Positions 34,775 to 44,552 of a stretch of 64,000 nt of DNA are shown here, in pieces (the first letter of the stretch is position 1; each line of letters starts with the position of its first letter). The position numbers were made by a program, and so were the translations under genes. The stretch is from positions 200,186-264,185 of the forward strand of contig NZ_LMBV01000005.1 of NCBI RefSeq assembly GCF_001439925.1, written 5' to 3'. The stretch is from Peribacillus muralis. GTDB taxonomy: Bacteria; Bacillota; Bacilli; Bacillales; DSM-1321. Under the pieces are notes generated by a model. That model searched no databases, was not told the DNA's origin, and saw only the letters and a program-made list of their open reading frames with translations.

Positions 34775-35485
34775 ATGAAGGTAGAAATTTGGTCGGATTA
34801 TCAATGTCCGTTTTGTTATATAGGGAAGCGTCGATTCGAAGAGGCTTTGAAGCAATTTGAAAATAAAGAACAAGTGGAGGTAGCGTTCCGCAGCTTTGAG
34901 CTGAATCCTGAGGCAGATAGGGACATCAATATGACGCAACAGGAAATGCTCATGAAGAAATATGGCATGTCGAAAGCCGATGTGGAAGCAAGCAGCCAAA
35001 ACCTGACGCAACAAGCAAAAGAATTGGGACTTGATTATCACTTGGATAACATCGTTTTGACGAATTCATTCGATGCCCACCGCTTGATGTACCTTGCCCA
35101 ATCTAAAGGTAAAGAGAATGAAATGAACGAGCGCCTGTTTACAGCATACTTTACGGAAGGCAAGCATATTGGCGATCATGCGACGTTGGCTAATTTAGCC
35201 GAAGAAGCTGGTCTTGATAAGTCTGAAGCTGAAGAGATTCTCTCAGGGACGGCATTCACGGCTGAAGTAAGGGGCGATGAGCAGGAAGGAAGCCAGCTCG
35301 GAATAACCGGTGTTCCCTTCTTTGTCATCAACCGCAAATATGGCATCTCCGGGGCTCAGCCAATCGAAGCTTTCCTCGATACGCTGAAAAAGGTATGGGC
35401 CGAGGAAAACCCGCTGCAAATGGTGAATGATCCGGCAACAGGTGAAGCTTGTGCGGACGGTTCTTGTAACGTACCGGAAAAATAA
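34775..35485 (+). CDS. DsbA-family oxidoreductase (FrnE-like)
   Basis: A 236-residue thioredoxin-fold protein with active-site C-P-F-C at residues 11-14 (Y-Q-C-P-F-C-Y-I-G-K-R-R-F) and the cis-proline loop G-V-P-F-F (near 173). The insert is all-helical as in FrnE. There is no signal peptide, so it acts in the cytoplasm. A second cysteine pair (A-C-A-D-G-S-C) lies near the C-terminus. ATG 34775 follows AGGAGG; the frame opens 42 bp earlier without a ribosome site. Likely cotranscribed with the Rrf2 gene. Confidence 0.88.
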   Translation: MKVEIWSDYQCPFCYIGKRRFEEALKQFENKEQVEVAFRSFELNPEADRDINMTQQEMLMKKYGMSKADVEASSQNLTQQAKELGLDYHLDNIVLTNSFDAHRLMYLAQSKGKENEMNERLFTAYFTEGKHIGDHATLANLAEEAGLDKSEAEEILSGTAFTAEVRGDEQEGSQLGITGVPFFVINRKYGISGAQPIEAFLDTLKKVWAEENPLQMVNDPATGEACADGSCNVPEK

Positions 35486-35497
35486 ATCTTTAAAAGT

Positions 35498-35547
35498 AAA
35501 AGGGCTGCACCCAAGTTGATTTTATCATCTTGGATGCGGCCTTTTTT
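35498..35547. terminator. Terminator shared by the FrnE-like gene and lctP
   Basis: AAAAGGGCTGCACCCAAG pairs with CTTGGATGCGGCCTTTT with two mismatches, with T-tracts on both strands. The genes are convergent. Confidence 0.75.
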
Positions 35548-35571
35548 GCAGCCGTGTGTTTTACCTCGGTT

Positions 35572-37146
35572 TCACTTAAAGAATAGCGATAAAATAAATG
35601 TCCAAATGCATACGAAGGCTAATAACCCAAAGCTGTATTTCAATGTCATTTTCGTTAAGGCGGATTCTTGTCCGGTTTCGCCAACGGCTGCCGTCGCTAT
35701 GGCAATCGATTGTGGGGAAACGAGCTTTGCCATGACGCCCCCCGCGGTGTTGGCGGAAACTAATAATGATGAGTTTGTCCCTATGATATGGCCTGCAGTG
35801 GCCTGTATCGGAGCAAATAACGTATTGTTATTCACTACAGACCCAGTCATGAACACGCCAATCCATCCTAATAGTGGAGATAACAGCGGGAAGATGTGAC
35901 CTGTTGTCGCAACCGCTTCGCCTAAAACGATTGTTAATCCACCATATGACATCAGTTTAGCTATACCGATAATTGCGCAGATCATGATGATTGGAATGCG
36001 GAACTCTGAAACCGTTTTTTTCAGGAGCGAAAGACCTTCACTTATATTAATCGCTTTCGTCGTAGCGATGGTCGTCAGTGCAGCCAATAAGATCGCTGTT
36101 CCTGTTGCCCCGATTAAATCAATGCCGATTGTAATCGAAGAACCAGGGAATATGAATTTCAGCACAGTCGATTCAAGGATAGCTCCTTGGGAAAACAGTC
36201 CTTTAAAGGCGGGAAAGCTCCAAATCAAGACGAATAGAGTCAGTAAGTAAAAAGGAGACCATGCCTTTACGACATCACTCATTGAATGTTTTATTAGTTC
36301 AGATCCTTTGCCGTTAAGTAAAAATAAATGTTTAGGCTGCCACTTATTAAGAAATAACGCCAACACCCCCATGGTTAGGAGAGAGGGGATAATGTCGGCT
36401 AGCTCTGGTCCGACAAAAACGGTCATGAGCGCCTGGGACACCGTATAAGTAGTGGAAGTCACTAAAATGGCCGGCAATACTTCTCTGATTCCTTTAAATC
36501 CATCCATTAACCATATTAATAAGAAGGGAATGGTAAAGTTAATGAGCGGCAGTGTTAAGGCCGTCATCATCGACACATTCATTGATGTCACATTTTCCAG
36601 GCCGAAAGTATCAATGATGCCTACCGGTATGCCGATTGCCCCGAATGCTCCTGAAGCCCCGTTTGCTATAAGGCAGAGCATCGCTGCCTGTAAAGGCTTG
36701 AAACCCAATGAAACCAATAGGACGGCACAGATCGCGATCGGAACACCAAAACCTGCTGCCCCTTCAAGAAAGGCGTTAAAGCAAAAACCAATTAGTAGGA
36801 GCTGAAGACGTTGGTCTTGTGAAATCCCTGCAATGCTACCGCGTAATACTTCGAATTTTCCGGATTTTACAGAGATTTTATATAACCAGACGGCCATCAC
36901 GATGATATAACCAATCGGCCATATCCCTTGGAACGCACCTTGAGCCACACTTCCAATCGCTTCTCCCAAGGGTAGCTTAAAGAGAAAAAGGACGATAAGA
37001 AAGGTAACGAACAAGTTTAGGAGGGCTGCATGAATTCCCTTCATTTTGAATATCGTCAAGCATAATAGAAATAAAAGAATGGGTATGGCTGCAACTATTG
37101 CCGACAGTGCAAGATTATTAAATGGGTTGTATGTTTCTACTAACAT
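35572..37146 (-). CDS. lctP: L-lactate permease
   Basis: A 524-residue membrane transporter with about 12-14 helices. G-A-A-G-F-G-V-P and the late G-V-F-M-T-G-S-V-V-N-N-N-T-L-F segment are characteristic of the LctP/GlcA family. It lies 42 bp downstream of ldh on the same strand, the standard Bacillus ldh-lctP operon for exchange of lactate during fermentation. Confidence 0.94.
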   Translation of the reverse strand: MLVETYNPFNNLALSAIVAAIPILLFLLCLTIFKMKGIHAALLNLFVTFLIVLFLFKLPLGEAIGSVAQGAFQGIWPIGYIIVMAVWLYKISVKSGKFEVLRGSIAGISQDQRLQLLLIGFCFNAFLEGAAGFGVPIAICAVLLVSLGFKPLQAAMLCLIANGASGAFGAIGIPVGIIDTFGLENVTSMNVSMMTALTLPLINFTIPFLLIWLMDGFKGIREVLPAILVTSTTYTVSQALMTVFVGPELADIIPSLLTMGVLALFLNKWQPKHLFLLNGKGSELIKHSMSDVVKAWSPFYLLTLFVLIWSFPAFKGLFSQGAILESTVLKFIFPGSSITIGIDLIGATGTAILLAALTTIATTKAINISEGLSLLKKTVSEFRIPIIMICAIIGIAKLMSYGGLTIVLGEAVATTGHIFPLLSPLLGWIGVFMTGSVVNNNTLFAPIQATAGHIIGTNSSLLVSANTAGGVMAKLVSPQSIAIATAAVGETGQESALTKMTLKYSFGLLAFVCIWTFILSLFFK

Positions 37147-37188
37147 AATGACAGCTCCCTGTGTAAGAAATTCTGTTTAGAGTATGAA

Positions 37189-38193
<1,005 letters not shown>

Positions 38194-38234
38194 CTAGAGC
38201 GATTCTTAAGAAGGATAATCTTTATTTTTTAAGT

Positions 38235-38252
38235 TTGTGAAATATTTCACAT
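38235..38252. promoter_or_regulatory. Rex-binding site, proximal
   Basis: TTGTGAAATATTTCACAT matches the Rex operator (TTGTGAA-N4-TTCACAA). It lies 110 bp before ldh. Rex would release it when NADH rises. Confidence 0.85.
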
Positions 38253-38300
38253 GAAGGTTTAAAAAAATTAGCAGGCCTACATGCGCGATATAAACAAAAT

Positions 38301-38326
38301 AACATTGTGAAGTATTTCACAATGTT
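38301..38326. promoter_or_regulatory. Rex-binding site, distal
   Basis: An 11-bp perfect dyad (AACATTGTGAA, four-base centre, TTCACAATGTT) containing TTGTGAAGTATTTCACAA at 38305-38322. It is 66 bp from the first site; the pair probably gives cooperative repression of ldh-lctP. Confidence 0.87.
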
Positions 38327-38468
38327 ATTGTACTACACTTCACTAGGTCATTGCAATAAACAATTTGGTTAGATTTATTTTTGACATGATAGCACATCAG
38401 ACCGAATAGAAGGTAGATGAAAAAGGAGATGACACATGGCGCAAAGAATATAGTGTAAAGGATGGATA

Positions 38469-38798
38469 ATGCACAAGGTTGAAAAAGAAAAGGAAATGGG
38501 AAGTGTGAAGTATATCATCATTGGAATGCTGGTATTGGGCATAGCCTGTGTCGTGACCTTCAAACTAATTTCCTATAAATATTGGACGTGCATTTATACG
38601 GCATTCGGCTCTGATAATTATTTTAAGGTGATTGGCAAATTGGAAAGCGGAGGGGTGCCCTTCAAAACGAAAACGCCTATGAATTTAGGTTCGACGGACT
38701 TCCAAAATCGCAACGAAACGACTCAATACGATGTTTATGTGAAAAAAGAAGATGAGCAAGCTGCCCAAAGGGCGATTCACGGAGGCCAATCCTTGTGA
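38469..38798 (+). CDS. Small membrane-anchored hypothetical protein
   Basis: A 109-residue protein with one membrane helix (about 14-34) and a soluble tail reading F-K-V-I-G-K-L-E-S-G-G-V-P-F-K-T, later Q-Y-D-V-Y-V-K-K-E-D-E. The tail resembles small DUF2007-like domains that carry a V-x-V-K-x-E-D strand. I cannot name a family with certainty. No good ribosome site precedes the ATG. Its stop overlaps the start of the next open frame. Confidence 0.55.
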   Translation: MHKVEKEKEMGSVKYIIIGMLVLGIACVVTFKLISYKYWTCIYTAFGSDNYFKVIGKLESGGVPFKTKTPMNLGSTDFQNRNETTQYDVYVKKEDEQAAQRAIHGGQSL

Positions 38799-38833
38799 CC
38801 GATTTTTATTTTGATTTCATCTGGAGGGAAATG

Positions 38834-39364
38834 ATGAAAAAACAATTGCTTAATATAATGGAAAGAAAAGAACTTGTGGAGTTATACTCCGATACAGAAG
38901 ATGTAAGAAAATTCGATGTGGTCAAAATCCTAAACGTGTCGGATGCATTTATAGTGGCGGCTAATATTGCTTCAAACGGAATGTATGATGGCTATCGTTT
39001 GCTTTATCTTGATAACATTCATCAAATGAATATCAATACGAAATACATTAAGAAAATCAAGAAATTATATGTGTCCAAAAAACAAAAGCACATGGAATTC
39101 GTTGATGGAAATGACGATTTACTGTTGAGTTTTCTCGATTTTGCACATAAACATCATTTTATGGTTTCAGTTGATCTTTTCAATGTTCATGGGGAGGTGC
39201 AAGGCTTCATCAAGAACCTGGAAGATGATATATTTGTCATTTCGATGGTGAACGAAGTGGGGGAGCTTGATGGTGAAGCATTCATTAAATCTGATGCCAT
39301 ACATGCTATGTCATGTGATGATCAAGACGTATCAGATTTAATGCGGATATTTTCGGAAGCGTGA
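38834..39364 (+). CDS. Hypothetical soluble protein
   Basis: A 176-residue protein rich in charged residues with alternating strands and short helices: V-K-I-L-N-V-S-D-A-F-I-V-A-A-N, R-L-L-Y-L-D-N-I-H-Q-M-N, and near the end D-D-I-F-V-I-S-M-V-N-E-V-G-E-L-D-G. The repeated V-x-x-x-x-D-x-x-I/V-x-x pattern suggests two copies of a small Sm-like beta-barrel, but this is only pattern reading. ATG 38834 follows TGGAGGG (ATG 38831 also possible). It follows the previous gene closely. Confidence 0.6.
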   Translation: MKKQLLNIMERKELVELYSDTEDVRKFDVVKILNVSDAFIVAANIASNGMYDGYRLLYLDNIHQMNINTKYIKKIKKLYVSKKQKHMEFVDGNDDLLLSFLDFAHKHHFMVSVDLFNVHGEVQGFIKNLEDDIFVISMVNEVGELDGEAFIKSDAIHAMSCDDQDVSDLMRIFSEA

Positions 39365-39517
39365 AAGTGAACGAGTTCAGGAGCTTATGTCATACGATCG
39401 TTCTATCTTTTAAGAGGAGCTCACCTATTTTCCATAGTTTCAATGACTGAAAATTTGTATAATGGGGAGGTGGACTAAGACGATCTAAAAAAGAATGTAC
39501 ATATAGGAGGAGCATGA

Positions 39518-40333
39518 ATGAGCAAGCTTGATGGCAGGACCATAGCTTTATTGGGAGCAAGGAAAACGGAAGAACTGAGCAAGATCGTTCATAATCTCGG
39601 GGGAGTGCCGCTTGTTCGTCCAGCACAGGGCACGGTATTCCTTGATGATTCCCATTTGGAAGAAGATGTAACCCGTTTGATGGCAGGAGAGTACGATTGG
39701 ATCATCCTCACGACCGGAGTGGGGACAGAGCTCTTATACAAAACGGCAATGAAGCTGGAAGCGGGGGATCGTTTCATAGCAGCTTTGCAGTCGATGAACA
39801 TTGCAGCTAGGGGCTATAAAACGGTGAATATGCTGAAGAAGCTTGGCCTCAAACCGTTGGTTCGTGATGATGATGGAAGTACGGCTGGGCTCGTTCGCAA
39901 TTTGGAGGGGCATCTGTCTGGTGATGAAAAGGTGGCCTTGCAGCTACATGGCGATCCGGCTCCGCTCTTGGTGGACTGGCTGGATGAACAAAGCGTGGAA
40001 CATAAGGAAATCCTTCCATATGAGCATATACCGCCGGAAGAAGGAACGATGCAGCAGCTGGTCGAAGAAATCCTTGAAGGAACGATTGATTCCGTTGTGT
40101 TCACGAGTGCACCTCAGCCGCGCAATTTAATGAAATTTGTCCGTGAACAAGGTGTGGCGGACAAAATAATCGACCAGTTCAAATCGAAGGTCATTGCACT
40201 TGCAGTAGGAAAGGTAACGGCGCAAGTTATAATCGATGAAGGCATTGAACGGGTCATATATCCTGAGGATCAACGGATGGGCAGTGCAATGGTGGAATTG
40301 GTGAAATATTATCAGGCCTTTGCCAGCAGATAG
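39518..40333 (+). CDS. Uroporphyrinogen-III synthase-like protein
   Basis: A 271-residue HemD-fold protein with two alpha/beta domains. I-L-T-T-G-V-G (near 67-73) and V-V-F-T-S-A-P-Q-P-R-N-L (near 192-203) correspond to the family's two phosphate-binding loops. It lies 11 bp before a SUMT-HemD fusion gene, so the pair probably supplies uroporphyrinogen III and precorrin-2 for siroheme. It is not in a hem operon, so it is likely a second, dedicated copy. TATAAT at 39458-39463 and GGAGG at 39506-39510 precede it. Confidence 0.8.
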   Translation: MSKLDGRTIALLGARKTEELSKIVHNLGGVPLVRPAQGTVFLDDSHLEEDVTRLMAGEYDWIILTTGVGTELLYKTAMKLEAGDRFIAALQSMNIAARGYKTVNMLKKLGLKPLVRDDDGSTAGLVRNLEGHLSGDEKVALQLHGDPAPLLVDWLDEQSVEHKEILPYEHIPPEEGTMQQLVEEILEGTIDSVVFTSAPQPRNLMKFVREQGVADKIIDQFKSKVIALAVGKVTAQVIIDEGIERVIYPEDQRMGSAMVELVKYYQAFASR

Positions 40334-40344
40334 AGGTGAGCGGT

Positions 40345-41781
40345 ATGACCAAGGGTAAGGTCTATTTCGTGGGGGCAGGCCCGGGGGATGCAGGTCTGAT
40401 CACCGTAAAAGGCCAAAAGGCGATTGAAAATGCGGATGTCATATTATATGATAGGCTGCTAAATCCTAAATTATTGGAGGCTGCCCCGCTCGATTGTGAA
40501 TTGATTCATTGTGGAAAGACGGCATATTCTAATGGCTTCAGTCAAGCGGACATCAATGACCTGCTTGTGTTCAAGGCAGTGGCAGGACGTCGGGTCATCC
40601 GTCTGAAAGGCGGCGACCCTGCTGTTTTTGGAAGAGTGGGTGAGGAAGCGGAGTCGTTGAGAGCTAACGGAATTCCATTTGAAATCATTCCAGGCGTTAC
40701 GTCTGGCATTGCCGCCTCCATCTACGCAGGAGTTCCCGTGACACATCGAAATAATGCTTGCTCCTTTGCAATGGTGTCGGGCCACGGCAAAGGAATGCAG
40801 GATATAGATTGGTTGGGCCTTGTCAATAGTATGGACACTGTTGCCTTCTATATGGGGGTGGTCAATCTTCCGGATATTTGCCAAAACATGATCGGCCATG
40901 GAAAGCCTGCAAACACGCCAGTGCTTGTCATCCAATGGGGTACGTATGGTAGACAGGTAACCGTCGAGGGGACATTGGACGATATAGTGGAAGAGGTAAG
41001 AGCAAAATCGCTCCAAAATCCAGCGATCACTTTGGTTGGAGATGTCATTTCACTTAGACAATGGTTCGAAAAGAAACCACTGTACGGACAACAATTTTTA
41101 GTGGCCAGAACGGGTACGGCAAAGAGTTTACTGGCGGAAGAGTTGCAGGAACTTGGCGGCGATGTGATTGAGTTTCCGAAATGGGTGACCGCTCGTGTGA
41201 AAATGGAAAAAAGCCAGCTGCTCTCTTTTCTTTCGTTTGACCGAATTCTTTTCACCTCACCAGAAAGTGTCCATGGATTCCTGGATTCACTCATTGAAGT
41301 TGCGATTGATTTTCGGCTGATTGCTTCTGAGCTTTATGTCGTATCGAGGAAATCAAAGAAGGTGTTGCAGCAGCGCGGACTGATGGCCAAGCTCAAATCC
41401 GAGATGGCGGAAACGGGAAGCTTGTTGGTGATTGGAGATAGAGAAAAGAGCCAAATCGATTCGGATTTTGGGGACGCAAGTTATGTTCAGTCGATTGAGA
41501 AATTTGTGGATGAAAGATTCCTGGAAATATTGCCGAGAATGCTAGCCGAAAAGTCTGTCGATACGGTGGTTTTTTCGAACCGGCATTCAGTTGATATGCT
41601 TATGGAATACACATGCAAGGCAAATGTGGATTTTGAAGCGCTCTTAAAGGATGCTTCGATTGGCGTAATTGGGAAGCAAACCGGCCAAAGAATCAAAGAC
41701 TATGGATTTGCCGTGAATATGATGCCCGAAGAACCATCTGTCGAAGAATTGGTGGCGTTAATCGTGAACGGAACGGCCTGA
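40345..41781 (+). CDS. cobA: Uroporphyrinogen-III C-methyltransferase fused to a HemD-like domain (NasF type)
   Basis: A 478-residue two-domain protein. Residues about 4-245 are SUMT: V-G-A-G-P-G-D at the start, V-I-R-L-K-G-G-D-P-A-V-F-G-R near 87-100, P-G-V-T-S near 120, the SAM-site motifs. Residues about 255-478 form a HemD-like domain (L-F-T-S-P-E-S-V near 305). It makes precorrin-2, the first step to siroheme. B. subtilis NasF has the same fusion and length. ATG 40345 is used; GTG 40336 lies inside the GAGGTGA site. Nitrite or sulfite reductase genes are not in this window. Confidence 0.88.
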   Translation: MTKGKVYFVGAGPGDAGLITVKGQKAIENADVILYDRLLNPKLLEAAPLDCELIHCGKTAYSNGFSQADINDLLVFKAVAGRRVIRLKGGDPAVFGRVGEEAESLRANGIPFEIIPGVTSGIAASIYAGVPVTHRNNACSFAMVSGHGKGMQDIDWLGLVNSMDTVAFYMGVVNLPDICQNMIGHGKPANTPVLVIQWGTYGRQVTVEGTLDDIVEEVRAKSLQNPAITLVGDVISLRQWFEKKPLYGQQFLVARTGTAKSLLAEELQELGGDVIEFPKWVTARVKMEKSQLLSFLSFDRILFTSPESVHGFLDSLIEVAIDFRLIASELYVVSRKSKKVLQQRGLMAKLKSEMAETGSLLVIGDREKSQIDSDFGDASYVQSIEKFVDERFLEILPRMLAEKSVDTVVFSNRHSVDMLMEYTCKANVDFEALLKDASIGVIGKQTGQRIKDYGFAVNMMPEEPSVEELVALIVNGTA

Positions 41782-41926
41782 GGCTTTGAATACCGTTTCC
41801 TTGGGTCCTTCTTACAAGCCGCTAGGCTCATCTCCCCTTTCAATGGAGGTATTACACTAAAAGTCTTTTAAATCGCTATAAAATGGGTATATAAATATGA
41901 GTAACTTTTCTCGGGAGGCGAAATAA

Positions 41927-42337
41927 TTGAAACGTACGTGGGAGTTCGCACTAAGTATCATTGGCGTTAGCATCGCTGCCATTTTTTTAATCGTAGCGAT
42001 TATTGCAGCGGTTTATCTCAACAGTGTCGATTTGAAAGGGATGGTGGACTATTCATTAATGACAGATTCGGAGTTTTCAACATCCGAGATTGATACGTCC
42101 ATTAAAATGTTCATGGGTCTGCTATGGGCGGGGATCATCTCATTGTTCATTGCATTGGCAGGAGGCTTGAGCGCCATCTTTCTATTAAAAGGCGGCAAAG
42201 CGAAGATAGCCGGGATTTTATTATTGATTACGGGTATCGTGACCGTTTTTCACGTCTGGCCGCTTATCTTCTTCATCGTGCCGGGAATTTTGTGCCTCGT
42301 AAGGAAGCCAAGGGACACGGTGGAAGTGATCGTCTGA
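41927..42337 (+). CDS. DUF4064-type small membrane protein
   Basis: A 136-residue protein with four hydrophobic segments (about 8-30, 62-84, 89-104, 105-122) and a short outer loop after the first. R-T-W-E-F-A-L-S-I-I-G at the N-terminus is the usual opening of this family. The start is TTG with GGGAGGCG upstream. Function unknown. Confidence 0.72.
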   Translation: MKRTWEFALSIIGVSIAAIFLIVAIIAAVYLNSVDLKGMVDYSLMTDSEFSTSEIDTSIKMFMGLLWAGIISLFIALAGGLSAIFLLKGGKAKIAGILLLITGIVTVFHVWPLIFFIVPGILCLVRKPRDTVEVIV

Positions 42338-42544
42338 TCGATATGATACATAGGATGGGAAGAAGGAGCTGATCTCGTGCTGGAGGTTAGCTTCTTTTTT
42401 ATGCATCCTTATTGAAGGCCACGGGCGAAAGCTAGCAGTAAACCTTATATCTATAGTAGAAAAAGATTTTTGAAATTGGAGTGAATGTATAGAAAAATGC
42501 TATAATTGTAAAAAGATGTATTTTTAACCGGAGGGGGTTTATTT

Positions 42545-42928
42545 ATGGGAAATGATCAGGGGCATGTGAATTGGATGGATCAGATTTTTCGGGACTATGA
42601 AAAAGACGGCGGTCTGAGGAATAATCCTGGTTTTGGAAAGCCGCTGCCGGAGTCGGCGCTCTCGGGAAACATGTATGACAACTTCCTGTCAAAGGCCAAA
42701 GACGCAGGCTTCCTTCCGCTCTGGATAAAATGGCAAAAAGAAATTCGGGAAGAGCTATCCGAAGTCGTCCAAGTGCGAAAAATGAACGGCGGGAACATGC
42801 AAATAACGAAACGAATTGAAGAAATTAATGAGAAAGTCCGTACATATAATGCGATTTGCCCGCCCAAAATGCAACGCAGGGAAATTGAGTGGGAAAGCAT
42901 CGAAAGCCAGTATGAAAAATGGAAGTAA
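42545..42928 (+). CDS. DUF1992 (DnaJ-family C28-like) protein
   Basis: A 127-residue soluble protein. The family core is visible as G-x-x-x-N-x-P-G-F-G-K-P-L (about 23-35) and L-P-L-W-I-K-W-Q-K-E-I (about 55-65), followed by a helical C-terminus ending in K-Y-N-x-I-C-P-like N-A-I-C-P-P. Members are small companions of unknown role related to the conserved region of DNAJC28. A GGAGGGGG site lies before the ATG. Confidence 0.78.
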   Translation: MGNDQGHVNWMDQIFRDYEKDGGLRNNPGFGKPLPESALSGNMYDNFLSKAKDAGFLPLWIKWQKEIREELSEVVQVRKMNGGNMQITKRIEEINEKVRTYNAICPPKMQRREIEWESIESQYEKWK

Positions 42929-42983
42929 TGGATTATGTGCAAAATGCGGGTAATTGTATGAAGTGATTATGAAAGGATTATGA

Positions 42984-42989
42984 TATAAT
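42984..42989 (+). promoter_or_regulatory. Extended -10 of the signal peptidase gene
   Basis: TGATATAAT gives an extended -10. It implies transcription starts near 42996, beyond the in-frame ATG 42993, and so decides for the TTG start at 43023. Confidence 0.6.
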
Positions 42990-43022
42990 GGCATGAATAA
43001 AAAACAGAGAGAGGGACTTCGA

Positions 43023-43574
43023 TTGGAAAATAGAAAAGAAGTTTTTTCATGGATAAAAGCGATCGGGATTGCTGTCATTCTTGCTTTTTTAATTCGTACG
43101 TTTATATTTGCACCGATTGTGGTAGATGGTGAGTCAATGATGCCGACCCTGCAAGATCATGAGCGGATCGTTCTTACCAAATTTGGAACGAATATCGATA
43201 GCATCGATCGATTTGATATTGTCGTTTTTCATGCTACGGTGGATAAAGATTATATTAAAAGGGTTATCGGTCTTCCGGGTGACCATATTGAATATAAAGA
43301 TGATACGCTTTATATTAATGGAAAAGCTTACGAAGAACCATATTTGGACAAATATAAGCAACAAATGGCGGGAGGTATGCCGCTGACTGAATCCTTTAAG
43401 CTTGAGGATGTTACTGGCGGAATGACGGTACCTGACGATCAATTGTTCCTGATGGGGGACAATCGCCAAAACAGTTTGGATAGCCGGGAAATCGGTACGA
43501 TATCCGTCGATGAAATCGTCGGAAAAGCCAATCTGGTGTACTGGCCGATCAAGGAAATAAAAATAGTAAACTAA
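43023..43574 (+). CDS. Signal peptidase I (SipS/T-like)
   Basis: Membrane-bound serine protease that removes signal peptides from exported proteins; 183 residues. One N-terminal helix (about 10-28) is followed by the catalytic serine in G-E-S-M-M-P-T-L (near S38) and the lysine in Y-I-K-R-V-I-G-L-P-G-D (near K78). Box E M-G-D-N-R-x-N-S-x-D-S-R is complete. The start at TTG 43023 has GAGAGGG 7 bp upstream and gives the same length as B. subtilis SipS; the ATG at 42993 would precede the likely transcription start. Confidence 0.92.
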   Translation: MENRKEVFSWIKAIGIAVILAFLIRTFIFAPIVVDGESMMPTLQDHERIVLTKFGTNIDSIDRFDIVVFHATVDKDYIKRVIGLPGDHIEYKDDTLYINGKAYEEPYLDKYKQQMAGGMPLTESFKLEDVTGGMTVPDDQLFLMGDNRQNSLDSREIGTISVDEIVGKANLVYWPIKEIKIVN

Positions 43575-43578
43575 AAGG

Positions 43579-43605
43579 GCGGACTCGGTCATCGAGTCCG
43601 CTTTA
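43579..43605 (+). terminator. Terminator of the signal peptidase gene
   Basis: GCGGACTCG/CGAGTCCGC 9-bp stem with GTCAT loop followed by TTTACCTTT. Confidence 0.75.
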
Positions 43606-43758
43606 CCTTTGGCACATTTCAACAAAAAACGTGCTTATTCTACTTTTTTTGTGAAAATCAACTCATATGGGTGAATTTAGGTTATTCTAGTATAAAGAAG
43701 CAATCACGTAACAAGACCGTATCGGACAATGGATTATATGTAAAAAGGGGTACAGTAG

Positions 43759-44244
43759 ATGGAAATGGTAAAAGAACTAATATCAAACTACGGTTATTTT
43801 GCGATATATGGACTGCTGGCCATCGGGATCATTGGTTTGCCGGTACCTGATGAGTTTATGATGACGTTTGTCGGCTATTTGTCATCCATTTCTGTTTTGA
43901 ATGTCCAGGGGGCGTTCCTCGTAAGTTTTCTAGGTTCGGTCTCCGGGATGCTTGTCAGTTATTTCATTGGGAAAAAGGTGGGCAAGCCTTTTTTGAAAAA
44001 GCATGGTAAATGGATTAAAATGACTCCGCCAAGGTTGGAGAAGCTGGAGGCATGGTTCAATAAATACGGTCCATGGACCATAATCATTGCTTATTTCATC
44101 CCGGGAGTCCGGCACTTCGCAAGTTACCTTTCCGGAATGAATGGAATGGAAAAACGAAAGTACCTTCTATTCGCAGGTGCAGGAGCATTTAGCTGGTGTT
44201 TGGTATTTACGGCTTTTGGCTATTTCATTGGTGTGTTAACCTGA
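43759..44244 (+). CDS. DedA-family membrane protein
   Basis: A 161-residue protein with four to five hydrophobic segments. G-L-P-V-P-D-E-F near the N-terminus corresponds to the family's conserved acidic position, and F-I-P-G-V-R-H-F-A-S-Y-L-S-G (near 114-127) is the conserved arginine motif. DedA proteins flip or scramble membrane lipids such as undecaprenyl phosphate or phosphatidylethanolamine. AAAAGGGG precedes the ATG. Monocistronic. Confidence 0.85.
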   Translation: MEMVKELISNYGYFAIYGLLAIGIIGLPVPDEFMMTFVGYLSSISVLNVQGAFLVSFLGSVSGMLVSYFIGKKVGKPFLKKHGKWIKMTPPRLEKLEAWFNKYGPWTIIIAYFIPGVRHFASYLSGMNGMEKRKYLLFAGAGAFSWCLVFTAFGYFIGVLT

Positions 44245-44281
44245 CTTTCCAATCCGTTAGATTGTCCGATCTTAACTATCA

Positions 44282-44318
44282 GAAAATCCCGTTTCCGGTA
44301 CCCGGAAACGGGATTTTC
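44282..44318. terminator. Strong terminator after the DedA gene
   Basis: Perfect 17-bp stem (44282-44298 and 44302-44318) with a three-base loop, A- and T-rich ends. The remaining 44319-44552 holds only the pepV promoter region. Confidence 0.85.
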
Positions 44319-44552
44319 ATTTCGCCGGCATCTAGCTAAGGGATGGCATTCGTGACTTTCGGTGATTGATATGGAAGGCGAGCAAGATTTCTCTGCGAGT
44401 GAAATACCGCCAATCCGGTCTCTTTTCTTGTATAGGATTAGTTTGACGGGAGTGGTGGAACGGGAATAAGAAGAAAAGGCTGAAACACTTGGCGAATCAG
44501 GTAGGAAAAGTGATAAAATGAAAAATATATATATTTAGAGGAGTTGTCGAAT

